Assembly: GCA_038210135.1 (NCBI GenBank)
Contig: JBBQWZ010000034.1
Location: 1-64,000 of the forward strand
Direction: 5' to 3'
DNA: 64,000 nucleotides
Source: JBBQWZ01 sp038210135
GTDB taxonomy: Bacteria; Acidobacteriota; Terriglobia; Bryobacterales; Bryobacteraceae
The translations under genes and the position numbers were made by a program. The notes beneath the pieces were generated by a model. It did not search any database and was not told the DNA's origin. It saw only the letters and a list, made by a program, of their open reading frames with translations. Position 1 is the stretch's first letter. The number at the start of each line of letters is the position of its first letter. Positions 44,201 to 50,758 of this stretch are shown one piece after another.

Positions 44201-44460
44201 TCGCCGGTTGTCGTCGGCTGCGGCCCGATGAGCTTCCAGGTCGCTCCCTCGGCGGTCCGCGGCGAGAGGCCTTTGGCGGCGGAATCGCGCCGTCGATTCA
44301 GCATTTCTACGGCGGCTTGGCGGGCTCCGGCGGGAATGCCGTTGCCAAACGATCGCTCCTCGTAGAAGTAATTCATGCGCTCGCGCGGCTTGTCAGGCAG
44401 CTTGGTTTGCGCGAACGAGAAGAGGGGAAGGAGAAGAAAAAGGAAATGGCGGACCCGCAT
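41206..44460 (-). CDS. Secreted BNR/sortilin-type propeller with IPT and TIGR03437 domains
   Basis: A 1084-residue exported protein. Signal peptide (MRVRHFLFLLLPLFSFA), then about 650 residues of BNR/VPS10-type repeats (GGIWKTRDGGASWTALSDDQ, IVYVGTGEDNWAGDSYYGAG, GVYRSDNGGLTWVQVGNG), an IPT/TIG fold near 765-850 (PVITSLTPSTANAGSGNLQV), and the TIGR03437 domain to the end (GSIVTLYGSNLGPS, GEIIQLYGTGLGTV, GLYQVNVTIPADAV). It resembles the protein at 52626-57068. AGAGG lies 9 nt before the ATG. Function unknown; the sialidase-type Asp-boxes here are structural, not proof of glycosidase activity. Its stop is 3 bp from that of the convergent dehydrogenase. Confidence 0.88.
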   Translation of the reverse strand: MRVRHFLFLLLPLFSFAQTKLPDKPRERMNYFYEERSFGNGIPAGARQAAVEMLNRRRDSAAKGLSPRTAEGATWKLIGPQPTTTGDPLYFTSGRVTSLAIDPRDSNVVYLGAATGGIWKTRDGGASWTALSDDQPSLSIGAIALDPNDPNIVYVGTGEDNWAGDSYYGAGILKSSDGGATWKNILASFLRARIGALAIKPDQTSTILAAVASYGDTPATTSGVWRSIDSGETWSNTLTGTAATALVFHPANPNTVYAALGNPNGNSRNGVYRSDNGGLTWVQVGNGNGGLPTANVGRIALAVTPAAPNNVYAAVHDSRGDLSLGLYRSTDQGATWSKISSTPEWCGQCWYANEIKVHPKNADVIFLGGLNIIRTIDGGVTWRTVGAGINRVSIHVDQHAFAFSDDGSRLYVGNDGGIWTTGDAESTALNWSQLNQSLAITQLYPGMAIHPTDPNTALIGSQDNGPQLFAGSAGWSNQAGCDGAWSVIDQATPSTYFVTCQSLLRLLRVGGFGTYAGQQNLQHGLNLSDRVRFIPPFVGDAVRPSRLFFGTFRLYQTLDGGGLWSPISPDLTFGKSTLSAIALSSSDTNVIYTGAGDGRVMLTANAGDGKEATWNDRSLGLPGRSVTHITVDPLDAGTAYVTFSGFAVTGELRPGHVYRTTDGGGSWTNFSGNLPNIPVNDFVIDPDLRNTFYAATDAGVLASRDNGTTWGDVGSGLPRTVASSLLLHRTSRTLRVATHGRSVWDLSLPATSVRPVITSLTPSTANAGSGNLQVTIKGSNFAAGSQVFWNGQPRTVPSASNTQMIVTVNASDLADVGKFSIVVMNPGSGGGASLPSNFIVGPGPIIVDGSFANSAFPVSAPVSPGSIVTLYGSNLGPSLIVAESGALPFTLGDTTVVVGGIPVPLYFVSPGQLSFQMPWTASSNGNFQLTVGQHGQVSTGISVRTTPFAPGLFATNQAGTGQGAIRINGVVSIAAPVGAFPDSRPAKRGEIIQLYGTGLGTVANRPSTGFPASTTVLSRTLTDPTATLGGNPAPVQFSGLAPGSVGLYQVNVTIPADAVTGDAVPVQITIGGILSNTVTVAIAP

Positions 44461-44543
44461 GGGGAAAACCTCTATAAAAAGACAGGCCTAACCCACTTTT
44501 GTATCACATCCGAGCCGGAGTTCGGCACCGGATGGGAGATTCA

Positions 44544-44981
44544 TCAATTGGTGTGATCGTGCAGGATCCGCCATCCGGCGGCGGTTTTGGCTAGCACCAG
44601 CGTGTACCGTCCGCCCGCCGGACCGCCATCCGCTGCCTCGCGATCCAAATGGTACTTGCCTGTCACCAAGGCGTTCGACCGCCCCAGCATCCGGATTTCG
44701 TTCTCGCTGAACGTCAGCTTGCCCATCCGGCCCCGCGTCGAATAACGCTTTTTGTACCGTTCGAGCAGTTGCGGAATGCCTCGCGTCACGGTTTCGCCCA
44801 TGAAAGTCGCGTCGGGCGAATAGAAACTGACGAAGGTTTCGAGGTCGCCTTTGTTCCAGGCCGCAGCTTGCTGATCCAGCACTTCGCGGATCGCGGCGTC
44901 CGGCGTTTGGCCGAACGCCACGATCGCCAGGGTGGCCGGCAAAACCAACTTCCACGCATTCCGAATTAGTTTCGTTATCAT
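44544..44981 (-). CDS. Exported NTF2-like (SgcJ/DUF4440) protein
   Basis: A 145-residue protein with a signal peptide (LIRNAWKLVLPATLAIVAFG) and a SnoaL/NTF2-like cone fold: AIREVLDQQAAAWNKGDLET, FVSFYSPDATFMG, GKLTFSENEIRMLGRSNALV, and AAGWRILHDHTN. Such proteins often bind small ligands or act on them; no catalytic residue can be assigned. A much longer open frame continues upstream through the divergent MoxR gene, but the family begins at the ATG at 44981, 9 bp from the MoxR start. Confidence 0.78.
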   Translation of the reverse strand: MITKLIRNAWKLVLPATLAIVAFGQTPDAAIREVLDQQAAAWNKGDLETFVSFYSPDATFMGETVTRGIPQLLERYKKRYSTRGRMGKLTFSENEIRMLGRSNALVTGKYHLDREAADGGPAGGRYTLVLAKTAAGWRILHDHTN

Positions 44982-44990
44982 TGCAAGTAG

Positions 44991-45956
44991 ATGCTCCAGC
45001 GGCAAACAGTGTACGCCTCGGCGTCCGCTCTGTCCAGACTCTCTGAGATCGAGAGCGCTTTGGGCGAAGCCTTGCGCGGAAAGGCGGATGTGGTCCGACT
45101 CGCGCTGGTCTGCCTGTTGGCCCGCGGCCACCTTCTGATTGAGGATGTCCCCGGCGTCGGGAAGACCACCCTGGCACAGGCGCTTGCCAAGCTGGTCCAG
45201 TCCAGTTTTCATCGGCTGCAGTTCACCTCCGACATGCTGCCGTCGGATGTACTTGGCGTCACCATCTATAACGCCCGGGCGGAAGCGTTCGAATTCAAGG
45301 CTGGACCCGTCTTCACGAATTTCCTGCTGGCCGACGAAATCAATCGCGCGACTCCGAAAACGCAATCCGCCCTGCTCGAAGCCATGAACGAAAAGCAGGT
45401 CACTATCGACGGCCGGTCTCACACGCTGCCCGAACCATTCATGGTGATCGCGACGCAAAATCCCGTCGAGCATCACGGAACCTACCCCCTTCCCGAATCG
45501 CAACTCGACCGGTTCCTTATGCGCGTCCGCATTGGCTATCCCGACCTTGCGGCGGAGCGCGAGATCCTGCGCCGCACCGAGCAGGTCGCCAAGGAAGCGG
45601 AAGCGGTACTTGGCGGCGAAGAACTCGCTTCGCTTCAATCGTCGGTGTCGCATGTTGCCATCGACGACTCGCTCGTGGATTATATGCTTGCGGTCGTGGA
45701 TAAGACGCGCAATCACGAATCGCTGTCGCTGGGCGTCAGTCCGCGCGGTGCGCAGGCGATCTACAAGGCCACCCAGGCGTTCGCGCTGATTGATGGACGC
45801 GACTATGCGACGCCCGACGACGTCAAGCGGCTGGTGCTGCCGGTGTTCGCGCATCGCGTTTCCCTGAACGCTCGCGTCGCTCTGACGCAGCGAAGTACCG
45901 AAGCCGCCGAGCGCGTCCTGCAGGAAATCCTTACGCAGGTTGACGTCCCGCTGTAG
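44991..45956 (+). CDS. MoxR-family AAA+ ATPase
   Basis: A 321-residue MoxR ATPase. Walker A GVGKTTLAQALAK near 55-67, Walker B LLADEINRATPKTQSALLEA near 110-130, sensor/ATQNPVEHHGTYPLPESQLDRF near 150-172, and the C-terminal lid (SLGVSPRGAQAIYKATQAFA). MoxR proteins act as chaperones with VWA or DUF58 partners; no such partner lies beside it. Its start is 9 bp from that of a divergent gene, so its promoter must lie in that gene's coding sequence. TATCAT 9 nt upstream may be its -10 box. Confidence 0.93.
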   Translation: MLQRQTVYASASALSRLSEIESALGEALRGKADVVRLALVCLLARGHLLIEDVPGVGKTTLAQALAKLVQSSFHRLQFTSDMLPSDVLGVTIYNARAEAFEFKAGPVFTNFLLADEINRATPKTQSALLEAMNEKQVTIDGRSHTLPEPFMVIATQNPVEHHGTYPLPESQLDRFLMRVRIGYPDLAAEREILRRTEQVAKEAEAVLGGEELASLQSSVSHVAIDDSLVDYMLAVVDKTRNHESLSLGVSPRGAQAIYKATQAFALIDGRDYATPDDVKRLVLPVFAHRVSLNARVALTQRSTEAAERVLQEILTQVDVPL

Positions 45957-45979
45957 TCTGTAAGCTGATATCTACCCAA

Positions 45980-47056
45980 ATGAAAACCGCAATCATTGGT
46001 CTGCCCATGGTCGGCAAGACTTCGCTGTTCACCATTCTGACCGGCGTTCATGAAGCCGCAAGAGTGGGCACGCTCGAGGCGCGCGTCGGCATGACCAAGG
46101 TCCCGGACGCGCGCGTGGACGCGTTGGCCAAGATCTTTGATCCGCCGAAGATCACGTTTGCCGCCGTCGAGTATCTGGACTTCCCGTCGATCTCGAAAGA
46201 AGCTCTTCGCGATCCCGGCTTGCTCGCGAGTCTCCGTGTTGTCGATGCGCTTGCCCACGTACTTCGGGTGTTTGAAAGCGATACGGTACCTCACGAGAAG
46301 GGATCCGTCGATCCCATTCGCGACCTCGAAGATGTCGATACAGAACTGATCCTCAGCGATTTCGTGGTCGTCGAAAAGCGCATGGACCGGCTGGAGAGAG
46401 ACCGCAAGAAATCGGTGAAGGAGCCGACTCTCGAGCAGGAGTATGAACTGCTCTCGCGCTGCAAAGCGATACTCGAAGACAACAAGCCTCTCCGCGGCAT
46501 GGAATTGAAGCCCGACGAAGAGAAGCTGATCCGCGGCTTTCAATTTCTTTCGCAAAAGCCGATGCTGTTCGTCCTGAACCTGGGCGAAGAGGACGCACCG
46601 AAGCTCCACGACGTCGAAGAGAAGTATCGGACTGGTCCTTTGGCCGGCCGCCCCGGAACCGCCGTCGCCGCGGTGTGCGGCAAGATCGAAGCGGAACTTG
46701 CCGAGATCTCAAAGGAAGAAGCCGCCGTTTACCTTGAAAGTTACGGCCTCAAGGAAGGCGGCGTCGAACGCCTGATCGGCGCGACGTACACTTTGCTGGG
46801 CCTGATGTCGTTCCTGACGGCGGGCGAAACCGAAGTTCGCGCCTGGACGATTCCGCTGCACTCCACCGCACCCAAGGCTGCCGGAGCGATTCATAGCGAC
46901 TTCGAGAAGAAATTCATCCGCGCCGAAGTCGTAAATTGGCGGACGCTGATCGAATTTAATGGCTATTCCGGCTTGAAGGAAAAAGGTCTGCTGAAACTCG
47001 AAGGCAAAGAATATATCGTCAAAGACGGGGACGTGCTTGTGATCCGGCACGGCTAA
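45980..47056 (+). CDS. ychF: YchF/Obg-like P-loop GTPase-family protein
   Basis: A 358-residue TRAFAC nucleotide-binding protein of the YchF type. G1 is AIIGLPMVGKTSLFTILTG near 4-22, with AARVGTLEARVGMTKVPDAR just after, as in YchF, and YLDFPS in place of the usual G3 DxxG. MLFVLNLGEEDAP replaces the NKxD motif, as in the ATP-preferring family. The C-terminal TGS-like domain runs from about 278 (FLTAGETEVRAWTIPL, EYIVKDGDVLVIRHG). It is shorter in the coiled-coil region than some homologues. Ribosome- and stress-linked role by family. It starts 23 bp after the MoxR stop. Confidence 0.88.
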   Translation: MKTAIIGLPMVGKTSLFTILTGVHEAARVGTLEARVGMTKVPDARVDALAKIFDPPKITFAAVEYLDFPSISKEALRDPGLLASLRVVDALAHVLRVFESDTVPHEKGSVDPIRDLEDVDTELILSDFVVVEKRMDRLERDRKKSVKEPTLEQEYELLSRCKAILEDNKPLRGMELKPDEEKLIRGFQFLSQKPMLFVLNLGEEDAPKLHDVEEKYRTGPLAGRPGTAVAAVCGKIEAELAEISKEEAAVYLESYGLKEGGVERLIGATYTLLGLMSFLTAGETEVRAWTIPLHSTAPKAAGAIHSDFEKKFIRAEVVNWRTLIEFNGYSGLKEKGLLKLEGKEYIVKDGDVLVIRHG

Positions 47057-47063
47057 GGATCGA

Positions 47064-47357
47064 TCAGGCAGCGCGCCGAGGTTTCAGCGAGATGCGAAGC
47101 TGTTGGCCGATCGCGGCCGCAGCCTTCGTGAGCGTTTCGAGCGTCACGGAGTGGTTTTCGGGATCGAGCAGTCGATCAACCTGAGAGCGGCTGGTTCCCA
47201 TTCGACGGGCCAGAGCCGTTTTCGACAAGGCCGCCTTCTCCATTACCGTAGCGATATCGTGGGCGATGAGGCGCTTTACCGCAAGCGCGTCGACTTCCGT
47301 GAAGATTTTGTCCTAATGCAAAAAACCCTCAAAGGAGGATCCGTGGTGTTTGTTCAT
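47064..47357 (-). pseudogene. XRE-like antitoxin interrupted by an amber codon
   Basis: The frame starts MNKHHGSSFEGFLH, then has TAG at codon 15 (47313-47315), then continues in the same frame with DKIFTEVDALAVKRLIAHDI, ALSKTALARRMGTSRSQVDR, LLDPENHSVTLETLTKAAAA, IGQQLRISLKPRRAA. Both halves match a known XRE-like antitoxin family (MNKH-GSSF-FL ... ARRM-TSR-QLDRLLDP). The start overlaps the toxin's stop (ATGA). Internal ATG codons could give a shorter helix-turn-helix product, but the normal protein cannot be made without suppression. Confidence 0.8.
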
Positions 47358-47700
47358 TTCTTACCTCGCAGAAGTTTTGCCCGCTTTCGTGCGAGTTCCA
47401 TGTCAGCCTTTGGCGTCGTCTGAGTTTTTTTGATGGAGCCGTGTACGAGGAACATCGCGTCGTCCATAATCGTGAAGATCACTCTCGCAATCCCATTCCG
47501 CAGGGAGCTACGCACTTCCCATAGGCCACCACCTAGCGATCGTGTCCAGGGCAACCCAATTGGCCAGCGGTACTGAACCGTCCAGATATCCGCGCAATGT
47601 TCTTCCGGTCACCGGCGGGCAACGACCGCAGCCAGTCCCGAACCGGCTCGGCCCCGTCCGCATCCGCGTAGAAGTGTACGCGAAGACGAGATGGCTGAGG
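47354..47700 (-). pseudogene. RelE/HigB-type toxin with a -1 frameshift
   Basis: Upstream frame: RLRVHFYADADGAEPVRDWL, RSLPAGDRKNI. Downstream frame: ADIWTVQYRWPIGLPWTRSL, GGGLWEVRSSLRNGIARVIF, VHGSIKKTQTTPKADMELAR. Together they give the usual toxin (x-F-Y-x-x-x-x-G-x-E-P-V-R-x-W-L...GGGLWEVR...IKKTQ-TP). The frame changes near 47590-47597, where one base has been lost (minus strand CATTGCGCGGAT). The 5' limit is uncertain because no start codon is obvious in the upstream frame. Confidence 0.75.
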
Positions 47701-47732
47701 CCCGACCCAGAGTGTACCAATATCGGTACGCC

Positions 47733-48989
47733 TTAGCGAGAGGCGATTTCGGTTACGACGGCCGACCGCAGAGCCCCCGAGAGCTTGCCGGCTCTGCCGA
47801 CGCGAATACTGCCGAGGTCAAGCCACTTCGCCATCGCCCGCAGTTCAGCAGCTAAGGCGGTTGCGACTTCGGCCTCATCAATACCAGCTTCGCTGTGCGC
47901 GCTTAGCACCAGCAGCCGGCCGTTGCCCCGGTCGGCTTTCAAATCCACACGCGCGACGATGCGTTCGTTCAGCAGGAACGGGAGAACGTAGTAACCCCAG
48001 CGGCGCTTCTCTTTCGGCGTGTAGATTTCGATGCGGTATTCGAAATCGAAGAGGCGCTCGGCTCGCGCGCGGAACCAGACGACGGGGTCGAAAGGCGAGA
48101 GAAGCGCCGCGGCGCGGATGGCTTTGGGCAGCTTGGCTTTGGGATGCAAGTACGCCGGATCGCGCCAGCCTTCCACGCGGACCGCACGCAGTTCACCTGC
48201 TTCCACGAGTTCTGCGACGCAACGGCGGGTATCGGTGGGTTTCAGCCGGTAGTAGTCGCCGAGATCCAGCGCCGTTCCGACGCCGTGGGCGCGGGCGGCA
48301 AGGCGGATCAGCTCGCGCTGCTCGTCCGCGGATTCGAGCACACGGCCATGATGCTCGGGGGCAATGACGCGCTCGGCGAGGTCGAACACGCGCGCCATGT
48401 TGGAGCGGCGTCCGGCGACGGCGAGAGTTCCGCTTCCGAAATGAGCTTCGAGCACGGCGCGTGGAATGGTGTTGAACCAAGCGTCATTTTCGAGCCGGCG
48501 CTCCTGACCTTCGGGAGCCGGAAGGTGATCGGCGGAGAGGGGGCCAGCCGTGCGGACATGTTCAAGCACCTGTTCCACGTAGTCCGCGTGCTTCTGTAAG
48601 TAGCCTGCGAAATGGTATGGCCGGACCCGATGGTTTGCGCGGCGATGACGCAGGAGCGGCCACGTTTCCATGGGAACGATTGCGGCCTCGTGCGCCCACT
48701 GTTCGGTAAATTCGCGGTGCCCGTACACAAGCCGTTCGAACATCGAACGGTCGTACGGACCAAGCCTTGAAAACGACGTAAGGTAGTGCGCCGGGACGAG
48801 AACGTTTACGTAGTCGATCTGCACCACGCCGAGCCTTCGCATCACCGCGCGAACATCGGCGAGCGTCGGCTTTCGCGGACGCGGGCGGTCGAAGCCCTGC
48901 GCCGCGAGGGCAATCCGGCGAGCCTCGGGCAAGGTCAATCGATCTGCAATTCGAGAAGTGATACAGCCGATGGTAACCCGCACCCGCAC
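47733..48989 (-). CDS. YcaQ-like winged-helix DNA glycosylase (AlkX/AlkZ family)
   Basis: A 418-residue protein of the YcaQ/AlkZ family, whose members unhook interstrand crosslinks or excise alkylated bases. Family features: MRRLGVVQIDYVNVLVPAHY near 50-69 (the Q-x-D-x-x catalytic motif), EQWAHEAAIVPME, LSPFDPVVWFRARAERLFDF near 293-312 and EYRIEIYTPKEKRRWGYYVL directly after. Length is typical. Start unsettled: GTG 48989 begins the open frame, and the conserved region begins near LTLPEARRIALAAQGF, so a later start is possible. Divergent from the M28 peptidase gene. Confidence 0.88.
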   Translation of the reverse strand: MRVRVTIGCITSRIADRLTLPEARRIALAAQGFDRPRPRKPTLADVRAVMRRLGVVQIDYVNVLVPAHYLTSFSRLGPYDRSMFERLVYGHREFTEQWAHEAAIVPMETWPLLRHRRANHRVRPYHFAGYLQKHADYVEQVLEHVRTAGPLSADHLPAPEGQERRLENDAWFNTIPRAVLEAHFGSGTLAVAGRRSNMARVFDLAERVIAPEHHGRVLESADEQRELIRLAARAHGVGTALDLGDYYRLKPTDTRRCVAELVEAGELRAVRVEGWRDPAYLHPKAKLPKAIRAAALLSPFDPVVWFRARAERLFDFEYRIEIYTPKEKRRWGYYVLPFLLNERIVARVDLKADRGNGRLLVLSAHSEAGIDEAEVATALAAELRAMAKWLDLGSIRVGRAGKLSGALRSAVVTEIASR

Positions 48990-48995
48990 TCGCGT

Positions 48996-49001
48996 TACAC
49001 T
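48996..49001 (+). promoter_or_regulatory. -10-like TACACT, 6 nt before an ATG
   Basis: TACACT, CGTCCA, then the ATG of the M28 peptidase. There is no ribosome site, suggesting a leaderless transcript. No clear -35 element. Confidence 0.4.
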
Positions 49002-49007
49002 CGTCCA

Positions 49008-50627
49008 ATGCGCCGAACGCTTCTTGCCTGCCTGATCCTGACGGTCGCTCTACAGGCCCAGATTCCCGCGCGCCGCAAGGTCGGTTTCGACGCGATTTCG
49101 GAAGCGCGCCTCCGCGCCGACCTCACCTTTCTCGCGTCCGAATCCATGGAAGGCCGCATGTCTCTACAGCGCGGCTCGGAAGCCGCCGTCGAATGGCTGG
49201 TTTCCGAATACACGAAAATCGGACTGAAACCGGCCAACGGAGCGTCCTTTCTGCAGCCGATGGTGATCATCGAATACACCATGGACCGCGCCGATTCGAA
49301 GCTCACGCTCGAGCGTAACGGCCAGAAAACAGAATTCGCGTTGGGGCAGGGAATCACCGGCTCCTTCCCCAACGACATCACGCTCCATGCGCCCATCGTG
49401 TTTGCTGGCTTCGGAATCACAGCGCCCGAGCTCGGCTATGACGACTACGCCGGCCTCGATGCGCGCGGGAAAATCGTTCTCGTGTTTGACCACGAACCGC
49501 AGGAAGCCGATCCGCGATCCCGTTTCAACGGAGTCGGCAACACCGTCTACTCGAATTCCCGCACGAAAATTCTGAACGCACAGAAGCACGGAGCCGTCGC
49601 CGTCCTGGTGATGCGCGAGCCGAACAGCACGCATCCGACGAATCAGCAGCGCGCCGGACGCGTTCCCGCCAATCCTGGGCGGATCCGGCGTTTACTTCCC
49701 GAAACCCTCGAAGATAACGAGACAAAAATTCCGCTGCTGAACGTATCGGAAGAATTTATCAAGGCACTCGTCACTTCGCCGAATGCTTTTGCCGACGCGC
49801 AGAAAGCCATTGACGCTACGCTGAAGCCCTCGCGCATTGAACTCGGCGGCAGCGCGCATCTCCGACTCGCCGTTGCACAGCGTCGGCGCGCTACGGCTCA
49901 CAACGTCGCCGGTATCCTTGAAGGTTCCGACCCCGCCCTCAAAAGCGAAACCATCATCTACAGCGCCCACTACGATCACGATGGAACCGGCAGCGGCGAA
50001 ACCTATCCCGGTGCCGACGACAACGGATCCGGCACGGTCGGCGTCGTCGAACTCGCTCGCGCCTTCATGGCGAATGCGGAAAAGCCGAAGCGCTCGATTC
50101 TCTTTATTGTGTATGCCGCCGAAGAGCGGGGGCTGATTGGATCCTATTACTACGCAGCGCACCCCTTGCGGCCGCTCGCCACAACGCGCGCCGTCATCAA
50201 TTTCGACATGATCGGACGCAACGAGACTGCCAGCCGTCAAACCGACGGACTGATGGACATCGCCGCCGATACCTCGAACGAGCTGAACCTGATTGGCGGA
50301 ATCTACAGCCCCGATTACCAGAAAGCCGTGGTCAAAGAGAACGAATGGGTCGGCTTGAAACTCAACGACAAGTGGGACCGCGACGCCGCCCTCAACATCA
50401 TTCAGCGCAGCGATCAGTTTCCCTTCGTGGTGCGCGGAATCCCCGCGTTCTGGTGGTTCACGGGCTTCCACCCGGATTACCACCAGACCACCGACACCGT
50501 GGAGAAGATTAACTTCGCGAAGATGCGGAAGATTCTCAGGCTCTCGTATCTGACCGGCTGGGAATTCGCCGACGGCGGCACGCCGAAATTCGTAGCGAAT
50601 CCCATGCCGGCCGACGCGACACGCTAA
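49008..50627 (+). CDS. Secreted M28 zinc aminopeptidase
   Basis: A 539-residue exported peptidase. Signal peptide (MRRTLLACLILTVALQA); a PA-like domain inserted near 120-260 (APIVFAGFGITAPELGYDDY); then the M28 core with zinc ligands in YSAHYDHDG (near 317-325), YPGADDNGSG (near 332), AAEERGLIGS (near 371) and NFDMIGRNE. A final His is likely in WFTGFHPDYHQTTDTVEK. It should release N-terminal amino acids from peptides outside the cytoplasm. The open frame extends upstream to 48786, but the signal peptide fixes ATG 49008. Confidence 0.92.
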   Translation: MRRTLLACLILTVALQAQIPARRKVGFDAISEARLRADLTFLASESMEGRMSLQRGSEAAVEWLVSEYTKIGLKPANGASFLQPMVIIEYTMDRADSKLTLERNGQKTEFALGQGITGSFPNDITLHAPIVFAGFGITAPELGYDDYAGLDARGKIVLVFDHEPQEADPRSRFNGVGNTVYSNSRTKILNAQKHGAVAVLVMREPNSTHPTNQQRAGRVPANPGRIRRLLPETLEDNETKIPLLNVSEEFIKALVTSPNAFADAQKAIDATLKPSRIELGGSAHLRLAVAQRRRATAHNVAGILEGSDPALKSETIIYSAHYDHDGTGSGETYPGADDNGSGTVGVVELARAFMANAEKPKRSILFIVYAAEERGLIGSYYYAAHPLRPLATTRAVINFDMIGRNETASRQTDGLMDIAADTSNELNLIGGIYSPDYQKAVVKENEWVGLKLNDKWDRDAALNIIQRSDQFPFVVRGIPAFWWFTGFHPDYHQTTDTVEKINFAKMRKILRLSYLTGWEFADGGTPKFVANPMPADATR

Positions 50628-50659
50628 ACGGATCGCGAAACCAACTGCGAAAATGGGAT

Positions 50660-50685
50660 TGAACCCCAAGCGTTAGCGACGGGAC
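50660..50685 (-). repeat. Dispersed 26-nt repeat, copy 3 (inverted)
   Basis: On the minus strand this begins GTCCCGTCGCTAACGCTT and ends GGGTTCA, matching the copies at 31573 and 35622 with three and three differences. It lies 33 bp behind the M28 gene. Confidence 0.7.
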
Positions 50686-50747
50686 TTGTACTTCCCACAC
50701 AGGCGCGTGAGAAAGCGGACTCCCGTAAAGACGCGACAAGCTAGTGC

Positions 50748-50753
50748 TACATT
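50748..50753 (+). promoter_or_regulatory. -10-like TACATT, 5 nt before a TTG start
   Basis: TACATT, GAGGC, then the TTG of argininosuccinate lyase. GAGG is only 1 nt from the start codon, too close to serve as a ribosome site. Confidence 0.35.
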
Positions 50754-50758
50754 GAGGC

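Noticed and set aside
41206..44460. Sialidase or other glycosidase
   Set aside because: BNR/Asp-box repeats alone are structural; no sialidase arginine triad or nucleophile was identified.
44544..45854. 436-codon minus-strand open frame including the NTF2-like gene
   Set aside because: Only the last 145 codons match a protein family and begin with a signal peptide; the rest is antisense to MoxR.
48786..49007. Upstream extension of the M28 peptidase
   Set aside because: The extension is antisense to the YcaQ-like gene, and a clear signal peptide starts at 49008.
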